Source: Streptomyces neyagawaensis | GTDB lineage: Bacteria; Actinomycetota; Actinomycetes; Streptomycetales; Streptomycetaceae | Assembly (NCBI RefSeq): GCF_023516595.1 | Contig: NZ_JAMGBG010000051.1 | Span: forward strand, 1-64,000 | Direction: 5' to 3' | DNA: 64,000 nt | In this document: in pieces, positions 9,089-17,565 of the stretch | Layout of the letters: each line of letters opens with the position of its first letter | Numbering within the stretch: position 1 is the stretch's first letter | The notes under the pieces: model-generated | Seen by the model: the letters and a program-made list of their open reading frames with translations, nothing else | Databases searched by the model: none | What the model was told of the DNA's origin: nothing | Made by a program: the position numbers and the translations under genes

Positions 9089-9667
9089 ATGCTGCGGACC
9101 GTGAACAGGGTGCTGCTCGGACTCGTCGGCCTGGTGCTCCTCGTGCTCGGAGGTGCCGTGCTCGCCGTCGGGCTCGGTCTGGAACCGCCCTCCTGGTGGA
9201 TCCACGACGGGCGGCACGACGTGCTGCTCAGCCAGGCCGAACGCACCCGGTGGCGCGACGAGGGCTGGTGGTGGCCCACCGTCATCGCCGTGCTCGCCCT
9301 GCTGGTGCTGCTCGCCCTGTGGTGGCTGACCGCCGTACTGCGCCGCCACCGGCTCACCGAGGTCCTCGTCGACACCGGCGACGGCGAGGGCGCGCTGCTG
9401 CGGGGCCGCGCCCTGGAGGGAGTCCTGACCACGGAGGCCGCCCGGCTGGACGGCGTCGAACGGGCCCACGCCCATCTCACCGGCCGCCGCAACGCCCCCG
9501 AGGCCCGGCTCCGCGCCCGCCTCCAACCCCACGCGCACCCCGCCGACACCCTGCACCGCCTGACCACCGAGGCCGTGGCGCACGCCAGGGACTCGGCGGG
9601 CCTGGCGGCGCTGCCGGCGGAGGTCAGACTGCGCGGCGTCAAGCACCGAGCGGAACGCGTCAGCTGA
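9089..9667 (+). CDS. amaP: AmaP-like alkaline-shock membrane anchor
   Basis: A 192-aa protein with two membrane helices, VNRVLLGLVGLVLLVLGGAVLAVGLGL and WPTVIAVLALLVLLALWWLTAVL, separated by an extracytoplasmic loop rich in Trp and charge. An Asp23-like C-terminal domain follows. The arrangement is that of AmaP, which holds Asp23 at the membrane in staphylococci. The symbol is by analogy. It starts four bases after the previous stop and ends the operon; a convergent SDR gene follows. Confidence 0.8.
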   Translation: MLRTVNRVLLGLVGLVLLVLGGAVLAVGLGLEPPSWWIHDGRHDVLLSQAERTRWRDEGWWWPTVIAVLALLVLLALWWLTAVLRRHRLTEVLVDTGDGEGALLRGRALEGVLTTEAARLDGVERAHAHLTGRRNAPEARLRARLQPHAHPADTLHRLTTEAVAHARDSAGLAALPAEVRLRGVKHRAERVS

Positions 9668-9723
9668 CGAACCGAAACCCCGACGAACCGGGAACCCCCG
9701 CCGAACCGAACCCGCGGCGAGGG

Positions 9724-10479
9724 TCAGAAGCCGTGGCGCATGCCGCCGTCGACCGGCAGCATGAGGCCCGTCAGATAGGACGCGGCCGGGGACAGCAGGA
9801 ACGCCGCCGTCCGCCCGAACTCCTCCGGCCGCCCGTACCGCCGCAGCGGGATCCGCGACTCGTGCGCGGCGCGGGTGGCCTCCGGGTCGGCCGACATCCC
9901 GTCCAGCTCCCGCACCCGGTCCGTGTCGATCCGGGCCGGCAGCAGCCCCACGACCCGGATCCCGCGCGGCCCCAGCTCGTCGGAGAGCGACTTGGCGAAG
10001 CCGGCCAGACCCGGCCGCAGACCGTTGGAGATGGTCAGACCGGGGATCGGCTCGTGCACCGACCCGGACAGCACGAACCCGATGACACCGCCCTCGCCCA
10101 GCTCCGCGGCGGCGGCCCGCGCCAGCCGGACCGCGCCCAGGAACACCGACTCGAACGCGGCGGTCCACTGCTCGTCCGTGTTGTCCGCGACGAACCCGGG
10201 CGGGGGCCCGCCCACGCTGACGAGGACGCCGTCGAACCGCCCGAACCGCTCGCGGGCGACGGCGATGAGACGGCCGGCGGTCTCCGGGTCGGCGTTGTCG
10301 GCGGCCACCCCCACCGCGTTCGGCCCGAGCGCGGCCACCGCCTCGGCCACGCTCTCCTCCTCGCGGCCGGTCACGACCACCTTCGCGCCGTCGGCGACGA
10401 GTTCCCGCGCCGCCGCGTTGCCCAGCCCGCGGGTCGCGCCGGTGACGATGTAGACACGGTCCTTCAGCCCAAGATCCAT
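9724..10479 (-). CDS. SDR-fold oxidoreductase lacking the usual YxxxK
   Basis: A 251-aa protein with a clear NAD(P)-binding Rossmann start (VYIVTGATRGLGNAAARELV) and closing SDR motif (LTGLMLPVDGGMRHGF). At the place of the catalytic Tyr-x-x-x-Lys, the sequence reads TISNGLRPGLAGFAKSL, that is Ser/Asn and Arg instead of Tyr and Lys. A recognised SDR subgroup has this change, so the enzyme may be a divergent reductase or a non-catalytic NAD(P)-binding protein. Start ATG 10479 sits four bases after the GH15 stop, so the two form an operon. Confidence 0.85.
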   Translation of the reverse strand: MDLGLKDRVYIVTGATRGLGNAAARELVADGAKVVVTGREEESVAEAVAALGPNAVGVAADNADPETAGRLIAVARERFGRFDGVLVSVGGPPPGFVADNTDEQWTAAFESVFLGAVRLARAAAAELGEGGVIGFVLSGSVHEPIPGLTISNGLRPGLAGFAKSLSDELGPRGIRVVGLLPARIDTDRVRELDGMSADPEATRAAHESRIPLRRYGRPEEFGRTAAFLLSPAASYLTGLMLPVDGGMRHGF

Positions 10480-10483
10480 GGCC

Positions 10484-12280
10484 CTATCCTGCCTCGTCGC
10501 CGTCGAACAGGGCGAGGGCGGTGCCCACCAGACCGACATGGCTGAACGCCTGCGGGAAGTTCCCCAGCTGGCGGCCCGCGACGGGGTCGTACTCCTCGGC
10601 GAGCAGCCCCACGTCGTTGGTGAGCCCCAGCAGCCGCTCGAACAGCTCGCGGGCCTCCTTCGTGCGGCCGGTCAGATGCAGGGCGTCGGCGAGCCAGAAC
10701 GAACACACGAGGAAGGTGCCCTCGCTGCCCGGCAGCCCGTCCACGGACGCCGTCGAGGAGAGATGGTCGGCGCTGTAGCGGTGTACGAACCCGTCGTGGC
10801 TCAGCTCCTCACGGATCGCGTCGACGGTGCCGACGACCCGGGGGTCGTCCGGCGGCAGGAAGCCCATCCGGGGGATGAGCAGCAGCGACGCGTCGAGTTC
10901 GCGGGAGCCGTACGACTGGGTGAACGTATTGCGTTCGGGGTCGTAGCCGCGGGCGCAGACCTCGCGGTGGATCTCGTCCCGCAGCGCGCGCCAGCCGTCG
11001 AGGTCGCCGGACAGCTCCGGGTCGTCCTCCAGGGTGCGCACCGCACGGTCGGCGGCCGCCCAGGACATCACCTTGGAGTGCGTGAAGTGCCGGCGCGGCC
11101 CGCGCACCTCCCACAGCCCCTCGTCGGGTTCGCGCCACACCGACCGCAGGTACTCCATCAGGGCGCACTGCATCCGCCACATCTGGGGCTTCGCGGGCAG
11201 ACCCGAACTCCGGGACAGGGTAAGGGAGTCCATGACCTCGCCGTACACGTCGAGCTGCCTCTGCCGGATGGCGTCGTTGCCGATGCGGACGGGGCGGGAG
11301 TTCTCGTAGCCGGCCAGCCACGGCAGTTCGTACTCGGGCAGGCGCCGCTCACCGGCCAGGCCGTACATGATCCGCAGGTCGGCCGGGTCGCCGGCGACGG
11401 CGCGCAGCAGCCAGTCACGCCAGGCCTCGGCCTCCTGCTGGTAGCCGCAGGCGAGCAGGGCGCCGAGGGTGAGGGTGGAGTCGCGCAGCCAGCAGTGGCG
11501 GTAGTCCCAGTTGCGCACCCCGCCGATCTCCTCGGGGAGCGAGGTGGTGGCGGCCGCGACGATCCCGCCGGTGGGTTCGTAGGTGAGGGCCTTGAGGGTG
11601 ATCAGGGAGCGGACCACCTCGTCCCGGTACGGCCCGTCGTAGCGGCAGTGCGCCGCCCAGGCCCGCCAGTCGTGCACGCTCATGCGCAGCGACTCGTACG
11701 GGTCGACCAGGCGGGGGCGCGGCTCGTGCGAGGGGTGCCAGGTGAGGACGAACGCGACCTTCTCGCCCGGTTCCACGGTGAACTCGGCGTAGGTGGCGCG
11801 GTCCTCGCTCCAGGTGCGCACCTCGGGCTCGCTGCGCAGCCAGACCGAGTCCGGGCCCGCGACCGCCACCCGGTGGCCGTCGGACCGGCGCATCCAGGGG
11901 ACGGCGGAGCCGTAGTCGAAGCGGAGGCGGATCGTGGAGCGGACGGTCACCCGGCCCGCCAGGCCCTCGACGACGCGGACGACGTCGGGGGCGCGGTCGC
12001 GCTGCGGCATCAGGTCGGTCACGCGGACCGCGCCGTCGTCGGTCTCCCACTCGGTGTCCAGGACCAGCGTGTCCTTGCGGTACGCGCGGCGTGTACAGGT
12101 CCCGGCGCCGGTCGGCGCGATCCGCCAGTGACCGTTCTCCTCGGTGCCGAGCAGCGCGGCGAAGCAGGCCGCCGAGTCGAACCGGGGCAGGCACAGCCAG
12201 TCGATCGAGCCCCGGTTGCTCACCAGGGCGGCCGTCTGGTGGTCACCGATCAGCGCGTAGTCCTCTATTCGGGGGTGCAC
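10484..12280 (-). CDS. glycoside hydrolase family 15 protein (glucoamylase/trehalase-like)
   Basis: About 598 aa. The N-terminus HPRIEDYALIGDHQTAALVS..GSIDWLCLPRFDSAACFAALLG and the core motif NWDYRHCWLRDSTLTL are hallmarks of the actinobacterial GH15 family, in which some members are trehalases and others hydrolyse alpha-glucans. The alpha/alpha toroid occupies roughly residues 230-590. No signal peptide is seen, suggesting an intracellular role in trehalose or glycogen turnover. The GTG at 12280 fits family N-termini; an in-frame ATG at 12328 would add a 16-residue unconserved-looking extension that crosses a palindrome. Neither has a strong ribosome site. Confidence 0.85.
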   Translation of the reverse strand: MHPRIEDYALIGDHQTAALVSNRGSIDWLCLPRFDSAACFAALLGTEENGHWRIAPTGAGTCTRRAYRKDTLVLDTEWETDDGAVRVTDLMPQRDRAPDVVRVVEGLAGRVTVRSTIRLRFDYGSAVPWMRRSDGHRVAVAGPDSVWLRSEPEVRTWSEDRATYAEFTVEPGEKVAFVLTWHPSHEPRPRLVDPYESLRMSVHDWRAWAAHCRYDGPYRDEVVRSLITLKALTYEPTGGIVAAATTSLPEEIGGVRNWDYRHCWLRDSTLTLGALLACGYQQEAEAWRDWLLRAVAGDPADLRIMYGLAGERRLPEYELPWLAGYENSRPVRIGNDAIRQRQLDVYGEVMDSLTLSRSSGLPAKPQMWRMQCALMEYLRSVWREPDEGLWEVRGPRRHFTHSKVMSWAAADRAVRTLEDDPELSGDLDGWRALRDEIHREVCARGYDPERNTFTQSYGSRELDASLLLIPRMGFLPPDDPRVVGTVDAIREELSHDGFVHRYSADHLSSTASVDGLPGSEGTFLVCSFWLADALHLTGRTKEARELFERLLGLTNDVGLLAEEYDPVAGRQLGNFPQAFSHVGLVGTALALFDGDEAG

Positions 12281-12294
12281 GGAACCCGGGTTCC
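12281..12294. promoter_or_regulatory. perfect 14-bp palindrome at GH15 start
   Basis: GGAACCCGGGTTCC is a perfect palindrome directly abutting the preferred GTG start of the GH15 gene. It could be an operator, an mRNA hairpin hiding the start, or part of a longer N-terminal coding region. Confidence 0.35.
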
Positions 12295-12370
12295 CTGAGC
12301 CGGGGATGATCAGTCCCACGGAATGCAATGCGGCAAGCCGGGCGCCCGGTGCTGTCGCCGCCCCCCGCGG

Positions 12371-12664
12371 TCAGCCCGGCCCGGTGCCCGCCGTCGTGCC
12401 GCCCACCCCCGAGAAGATCACGCCGGGGCTCGACGGGGTCTGGTTGAGGACCCAGAGGCCGATCAGCGTGGCCAGCGCGAACACGACCATGATCAGTACG
12501 GCGAGGACGAGCCGGCGGCGGCGTTCGCGGCGGAGCCAGTCGCCGCGGGCCGTGCGGTAGGCGTCGGGGGCCGCGTGGACGCCGCCCGCGAGCGCGGCGA
12601 GCGCCTGCTCCAGTTCCCGCTCGGTGCGGTCCCGGCCGGTGTCGTTGCCGGTGGTGTCGTTCAT
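12371..12664 (-). CDS. small single-pass membrane protein downstream of sigma factor
   Basis: A 97-aa protein whose ATG (12664) overlaps the sigma factor stop as ATGA, implying translational coupling. Residues 1-47 are hydrophilic (RTERELEQALAALAGGVHAAPDAYRTARGDWLRRERRRR), then one membrane helix (LVLAVLIMVVFALATLIGLWVL) and a Gly/Thr-rich tail outside. The topology, a cytoplasmic N-domain and one helix beside a SigE-type sigma, suggests an anti-sigma-like or membrane-tethering function. No zinc-binding HxxxCxxC motif is present, so a classical ZAS anti-sigma is not supported. Confidence 0.75.
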   Translation of the reverse strand: MNDTTGNDTGRDRTERELEQALAALAGGVHAAPDAYRTARGDWLRRERRRRLVLAVLIMVVFALATLIGLWVLNQTPSSPGVIFSGVGGTTAGTGPG

Positions 12665-13314
12665 CGCCGGGCCTCCATCGCCTGGGTCAGGGCGGCGAGG
12701 CCGCGTGCGGTGTGGGTCTTGACCGAGCCGCAGGAGATCCCCATCGCGGCGGCGATCTCGCTCTCCTTCAGCCCCAGCCAGTGGCGCAGCACGAGCGCCT
12801 CCCGCTGCCGGGCGGGCAGCTGCTGGAGCGCGCCGATCAGCACCCGCTGGTCGTCGTGGAGCAGGGCCGTGCTCTCGGCGGAGGCGACCGCCTCGTCCGG
12901 CGGGGTCTCCGTGTGCCTGCGGACGACCTGGAGGTGCCGTATCCGCATCCGGGTGAGGTTGCAGACCGTGGAGCGCAGATACGCCTCGGCCGCCTCGGCG
13001 TCCTTCAGGCGCCGCCACTTGCGGTAGATCTGGTAGTACGCCTCGGCGACCACGTTCTCGGGGTCGTCGGCGCCCAGCAGGACCGCGAGCCGCAGCATCG
13101 AGGAGTAGTGCAGCTCGAACAGCCGGGCGACACCGGCCTCGCGCTCCACATCGACCGGGTCGCTCGCGGCGGGAGCGAGGGGCTCGCCCGGACACGCCGG
13201 CCGCGGCACCAACGGTTCGACGGCCGCCGGGGGCCGTACGCCGCCTCCCCGCGGCCCGTCGGCGGGGGCCGCCGGCGGGGGCACCGGCACGCGTATGTGC
13301 TGTCTGCGTCTCAC
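12661..13314 (-). CDS. SigE-family (ECF-type) RNA polymerase sigma factor
   Basis: 217 aa. GTG 13314 is nested in the stop of the symporter gene (GTGA), which fixes the start. Residues 1-55 are a Pro/Ala-rich extension. Region 2 follows (RLFELHYSSMLRLAVLL..DPENVVAEAYYQIYRKWRRLKDAEAAEAYLRSTVCNLTRMRIRH), and region 4 has the DNA-binding LGLKESEIAAAMGISCGSVKTHTARGLAAL. This is the actinobacterial SigE family of small sigma factors. Its sandwich between a transporter and a small membrane protein suggests it responds to the transported solute or membrane state. Confidence 0.9.
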   Translation of the reverse strand: MRRRQHIRVPVPPPAAPADGPRGGGVRPPAAVEPLVPRPACPGEPLAPAASDPVDVEREAGVARLFELHYSSMLRLAVLLGADDPENVVAEAYYQIYRKWRRLKDAEAAEAYLRSTVCNLTRMRIRHLQVVRRHTETPPDEAVASAESTALLHDDQRVLIGALQQLPARQREALVLRHWLGLKESEIAAAMGISCGSVKTHTARGLAALTQAMEARR

Positions 13315-14852
13315 GGGTTGCTCGCTCCCGTCTCGGGGCGCCGCCTGACGGTCAGGCGGGACGGTAGGTCGGTCGCGTCGGCGCCGCGCGGGACGCCGAG
13401 CCGTTCGAGGACCGCGGTGGCGGCCACCGCCACGGTCAGGTTCACCAGGAGGGCGAGCAGACCGGCGTAGATCTCCAGCGAGCCGCCGCCCAGCAGCACG
13501 ATCGAGGAGAACCCCTCCCGCACCACCAGGAACGTGCCGGTCACCATGCCGACGGCCCACCCGGCGAGCAGCGCCCGGGGATGCAGCCGCCCGGTGAAGA
13601 GGCCGACCGCCACCGCAGGGAAGATCTGCAGGATCCACACCCCGCCCAGCAGCTGGAGGTTGATGGCGTCCTGGTCGCGCAGCCCGAACACGAACGCCAC
13701 CGCCCCCACCTTCGCGGTCAGCGACACCGCCTTGGCGATCCGCACCTGCCGCTTCGGTGTGGCGGTGGGCTGGAAGTACTCCACGTACACATTGCGGACG
13801 AAGCCGGTGGCGGCCGCGATCGACATCACCGCCGCCGGGACCAGCGCGCCCACGGTGATCGCCCCGAACACCAGCCCGGCCAGCGGCCCCGGCATCAGCC
13901 GGTCCACCAGCATCGGGACGGCCGCCTCGGCGCCGCCCTCCGGTGCCCGCACCCCGGTCGCGAGCGCCGCGATCCCGAGGAAGCCGAAGAGGGCGAGCAG
14001 CCCGGTCCAGGCGGGGAGGGCCACCGTGACCTTGCGGACGGTGCGCGGGCCGTCGGCGGCGAACCCGGCGGTCAGGACGTGCGGGTACATCAGCAGGGCG
14101 AGCGCCGAGCCCAGCGCGAGCGTGGCGTAGGCGGGCTGCTGCTCGGGGGAGAGGAGCAGGGCCGGTCCGCCGAGCCGCTCCGCCGCCCCGTCGAAGACCG
14201 GGCCCGGACCGCCGAACCGGCGCAGGACCAGCCAGCACACGGCGGTCAGCGACACGAAGACGGCCACCGCCTTCAGCGCCGAGATCACGGCGGGCGCCCG
14301 CAGCCCGTGCCGGTACGTCGCCACGGCGAGCCCCGCGAACAGCGCCACCATCACCAGATCGCCGGCCGCGCCCTTCGGGTAGACGCCCCCGGCCGTCAGC
14401 ACCGCGCGGATGCCGAGCAGTTGCAGCGCCAGGTACGGCATCGTCGCGAGGATCCCGGTCAGCGCCACCACCAGCGCGAGGGGTGCCGAACCGTACCGGC
14501 CGCGCACGAAGTCCCCCGCCGTCACATAGCCGTGGCGTCGGGCCACCTCCCACAGCCGGGTCAGCAGCACGAAGGCCAGCGGGCAGACGATCACCGTGTA
14601 CGGCACCGCGAAGAACGCGGGCGCCCCGTTGCCGTAAGCCAGCCCTGGCACGGCGGTGAAGGTGTACGCCGTGAAGACGGTGCCGCCGAGCAGCAGCCAG
14701 GTCCACACCGGGCCGAGGGAGCGGTCGGCCAGCGCCCAGCCCTCCAGGGACGGCAGCCGGTCGGTGGGGCGCAGCCGGCGCGCGGTCACGGCGAGCAGCG
14801 ACGCTCCGCCGATCACGGCGAGGAACGTCGCGGTCATGGCAGCGTCCGCCAT
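13311..14852 (-). CDS. sodium:solute symporter (SSS) family transporter
   Basis: 513 aa with about 13 hydrophobic segments from residue 5 to 490. SSS features include WTWLLLGGTVFTAYTFTAVPGLAYGNGAPAFFAVPY near the start and GALVPAAVMSIAAATGFVRNVY in the middle. The family imports monocarboxylates, amino acids or sugars with sodium. In Streptomyces, such symporters are usually co-transcribed with a DUF3311 peptide; here that peptide (15075) is divergent. The gene is first in an overlapping operon with a sigma factor and a small membrane protein. ATG 14852 has GGACGG upstream; a second Met six codons in is possible. Confidence 0.9.
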   Translation of the reverse strand: MADAAMTATFLAVIGGASLLAVTARRLRPTDRLPSLEGWALADRSLGPVWTWLLLGGTVFTAYTFTAVPGLAYGNGAPAFFAVPYTVIVCPLAFVLLTRLWEVARRHGYVTAGDFVRGRYGSAPLALVVALTGILATMPYLALQLLGIRAVLTAGGVYPKGAAGDLVMVALFAGLAVATYRHGLRAPAVISALKAVAVFVSLTAVCWLVLRRFGGPGPVFDGAAERLGGPALLLSPEQQPAYATLALGSALALLMYPHVLTAGFAADGPRTVRKVTVALPAWTGLLALFGFLGIAALATGVRAPEGGAEAAVPMLVDRLMPGPLAGLVFGAITVGALVPAAVMSIAAATGFVRNVYVEYFQPTATPKRQVRIAKAVSLTAKVGAVAFVFGLRDQDAINLQLLGGVWILQIFPAVAVGLFTGRLHPRALLAGWAVGMVTGTFLVVREGFSSIVLLGGGSLEIYAGLLALLVNLTVAVAATAVLERLGVPRGADATDLPSRLTVRRRPETGASNP

Positions 14853-14955
14853 GGTTCACCGTCCTTGGTGTGCCTGGCCCCGCACCGTCCCGAGGTGCCG
14901 CGCCGCCTTTGGCGCGCCGGGGGCCTTCACGCGGTAGTTGCGTGGACCGCCGCTT

Positions 14956-15014
14956 CGGTTGACCGGTGACCGGAGGAAATTTCGCGGAATCTCGTGGAAA
15001 TTCGCTGTCAACCG
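14956..15014. promoter_or_regulatory. divergent control region with direct and inverted repeats
   Basis: Between the symporter and the DUF3311 gene, GGAAATTTCGC (14975-14985) and GGAAATTCGC (14996-15005) are direct repeats 21 bp apart, two turns of the helix, with a partial third copy between. They are flanked by CGGTTGAC (14956) and GTCAACCG (15007), an outer inverted repeat. The stretch is markedly AT-richer than its surroundings. It probably binds a regulator controlling both divergent genes. Confidence 0.45.
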
Positions 15015-15074
15015 ATCCGAGCGGGTGGGCAACTCTTGCACAGACCCACAGGAAGCGGGAGAGGAGCACAGGTC

Positions 15075-15335
15075 ATGCCACGGACCGGTCACCACCGGCT
15101 ACGGCGCGTCGCGATCGCCGTACTGCTCCTCGCGCCCGCCGCGGGCCTGCTGTGGGTCCCCTGGTACGCCGGTGCCGAGCCGCGACTGGCCGGGACGCCG
15201 TTCTTCTACTGGTACCAGCTCGCCTGGGTGCCGGGATGCGGCCTCTGCCTGCTCGCCGCGTACGCGCTGACGGAACGACAGCGAGACGGACAACGGGACC
15301 GGCACCGGGCCCGGCGTCGGTACCACCCTCGCTGA
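15075..15335 (+). CDS. DUF3311 family small membrane protein
   Basis: 86 aa with two membrane helices (VAIAVLLLAPAAGLLWVPWYA and TPFFYWYQLAWVPGCGLCLLAAYAL) and a basic tail. The FFYWYQLAWV core is the DUF3311 signature. Such peptides act as likely accessory subunits of SSS-type symporters. Its usual partner lies divergently at 13311-14852. ATG 15075 is chosen for GGAGAGGAG upstream. The next gene is CstA, 73 bp on, after a polypyrimidine tract. Confidence 0.85.
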   Translation: MPRTGHHRLRRVAIAVLLLAPAAGLLWVPWYAGAEPRLAGTPFFYWYQLAWVPGCGLCLLAAYALTERQRDGQRDRHRARRRYHPR

Positions 15336-15408
15336 GCCGCACCCTCTTCCCTCCGTCTCTCTCTTCTCCCCCCTTCTCCCCGCACTCCCGTTGAGGTCAG
15401 GAGCCGCC

Positions 15409-17565
15409 ATGCCCACATCAGCCATGCCCGAATCCGGCCGTACCGCGCCGGAAAAGCCCCGGATGTCACCGAGATCCCTCGCGATCTGGATCACCGTCGC
15501 CCTCGTCGGCGCCCTCGGCTGGGCCGTGCTCGCCCTGTCCCGGGGCGAGGAGATCTCCGCCGTCTGGCTGGTCGTGGCGGCCCTCGGCTCGTACGCGATC
15601 GCCTACCGCTTCTACTCCCGGTTCATCGCCCGCCGGGTCCTCCAGGTCGACGACACCCGCGCCACCCCCGCCGAACGGCTGGAGGACGGCGTCGACTACC
15701 ACCCCACCGACAAGCGGGTGCTGTTCGGCCACCACTTCGCGGCCATCGCGGGTGCCGGTCCGCTGGTCGGTCCCGTCCTCGCCGCGCAGATGGGCTATCT
15801 GCCGGGCACCATCTGGATCATCGCGGGCGTCATCTTCGCCGGCGCCGTCCAGGACATGATCGTCCTGTTCCTCTCCATGCGCCGGGACGGCAAGAGCCTC
15901 GGCCAGATGGCCCGTGACGAGATCGGCACGGTGGGCGGAGCCGCCGCGCTGATCGGTGTCTTCGCCATCATGATCATCCTGCTCGCCGTGCTCGCGATGG
16001 TCGTCGTCAACGCCCTCGCCGAGTCCGCGTGGGGCACCTTCTCGGTCACCATGACCATCCCCATCGCCCTCTTCATGGGCTTCTACCTGCGCTACCTGCG
16101 CCCCGGCCGGGTCGTCGAGACCAGCTTCCTCGGCGTGGCCCTTCTCCTGCTCGCCATCCTCGGCGGCGGCTGGATCCAGGACTCCTCCCTCGCCGAGTAC
16201 TTCGTCTGGAGCCCCGAGACCCTGGTGTTCTGCCTGGTCGGCTACGGCTTCGTCGCCTCCGTGCTCCCCGTGTGGATGCTGCTCGCGCCCCGCGACTACC
16301 TCTCCACCTTCATGAAGGTCGGCACCATCGCCCTGATGGCCGTCGGCGTGGTCATCGCCGCCCCGAACCTCCGCGCCGAATCGGTCACCGAGTTCGCCCA
16401 CACCGGCGCCGGACCGGTCTTCGCCGGCTCCCTCTTCCCGTTCCTCTTCATCACCATCGCCTGCGGCGCCCTCTCCGGCTTCCACGCCCTGGTCTCCTCC
16501 GGCACCACCCCGAAGCTGATCCGCAAGGAGTCCCAGGTCCGGCTCATCGGCTACGGCTCGATGCTCACGGAGTCCTTCGTCGCCGTCATGGCCCTGATCG
16601 CCGCGTGCGTCCTGGAGCCCGGCCTCTTCTACGCCATGAACTCCCCGGCCGCGCTGCTCGGCCCGACCGTCGACACCGCCGCCGAGGCGGTCAAGAACCT
16701 CGGCTTCACCATCACCCCGGAGCAGCTCACCGCGGCGGCGAAGGCCGTCGAGGAGGAGACCCTCGTCGGCCGCTCCGGCGGCGCGCCCACCCTGGCCGTC
16801 GGTATGTCGGAGATCTTCGCCGGGGTCTTCGGCGGCGCCGGGATGAAGGCGTTCTGGTACCACTTCGCGATCATGTTCGAGGCGCTGTTCATCCTCACCA
16901 CCGTGGACGCCGGCACCCGCGTGGGCCGGTTCATGCTCCAGGACATGCTCGGCAACGTCTGGAAGCCGATCGGCCGGGTCACCTGGAAGCCGGGCATCTG
17001 GATCACCAGCGCCCTCGTCGTCGGCGCCTGGGGCTACTTCCTTTACGCCGGTGTCACTGACCCCCTCGGCGGCATCAAGCAGCTGTTCCCGCTGTTCGGC
17101 ATCGCCAACCAGCTGCTGGCCGCGGTCGCCCTCGCCGTCACCACGACCGTCCTGATCAAGTCGGGCAAGCTCCGCTGGGCCTGGGTCACCGGCATCCCGC
17201 TGGCCTGGGACGTGGCGGTCACCTTCACCGCCGGCTGGCAGAAGATCTTCTCCGACAACCCGGCGATCGGCTTCTTCGCCCTGCGCGACAAGTACGCGGC
17301 TGCCATCGACAGGGGCGAGCTCCTGCCCGGCGCCACGACCATGGACGACATGCACACCATCGTCCTCAACAACACGGTCGACGGCGTGATCATGGCGATC
17401 TTCCTCCTCCTCGTCCTCACGGTCCTCGTCAACTGCGCGGTGGTCTGCGTCCGCGCCGTACGCTCCCCGTCCCCACTCCCGACGACCGAGGCGCCCTACG
17501 TCGAGTCCCGCATCGACGACCTGCCCGAGCGGACCGACGACGACCTGGTGGGGGCCCGCCGATGA
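15409..17565 (+). CDS. cstA: CstA/BtsT family pyruvate or peptide transporter
   Basis: 718 aa integral membrane protein with about 16-18 helices. The conserved CstA opening is clear: YHPTDKRVLFGHHFAAIAGAGPLVGPVLAAQMGYLPG, and later SGFHALVSSGTTPK, FWYHFAIMFEALFILTTVDAGTR and FPLFGIANQLLAAVAL. Family members take up pyruvate or peptides under carbon limitation. ATG 15409 has AGGAG six bases upstream, better than a TTG six codons earlier. It overlaps the next gene by four bases (ATGA), the usual CstA-YbdD pair. A 50-bp C/T-rich tract (15341-15390) precedes it. Confidence 0.93.
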   Translation: MPTSAMPESGRTAPEKPRMSPRSLAIWITVALVGALGWAVLALSRGEEISAVWLVVAALGSYAIAYRFYSRFIARRVLQVDDTRATPAERLEDGVDYHPTDKRVLFGHHFAAIAGAGPLVGPVLAAQMGYLPGTIWIIAGVIFAGAVQDMIVLFLSMRRDGKSLGQMARDEIGTVGGAAALIGVFAIMIILLAVLAMVVVNALAESAWGTFSVTMTIPIALFMGFYLRYLRPGRVVETSFLGVALLLLAILGGGWIQDSSLAEYFVWSPETLVFCLVGYGFVASVLPVWMLLAPRDYLSTFMKVGTIALMAVGVVIAAPNLRAESVTEFAHTGAGPVFAGSLFPFLFITIACGALSGFHALVSSGTTPKLIRKESQVRLIGYGSMLTESFVAVMALIAACVLEPGLFYAMNSPAALLGPTVDTAAEAVKNLGFTITPEQLTAAAKAVEEETLVGRSGGAPTLAVGMSEIFAGVFGGAGMKAFWYHFAIMFEALFILTTVDAGTRVGRFMLQDMLGNVWKPIGRVTWKPGIWITSALVVGAWGYFLYAGVTDPLGGIKQLFPLFGIANQLLAAVALAVTTTVLIKSGKLRWAWVTGIPLAWDVAVTFTAGWQKIFSDNPAIGFFALRDKYAAAIDRGELLPGATTMDDMHTIVLNNTVDGVIMAIFLLLVLTVLVNCAVVCVRAVRSPSPLPTTEAPYVESRIDDLPERTDDDLVGARR

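Noticed and set aside
15341..15390. Polypyrimidine tract before cstA as a structured or regulatory element
   Set aside because: It is a plain C/T run with no repeat or pairing; it may affect promoter strength but no function is supportable.
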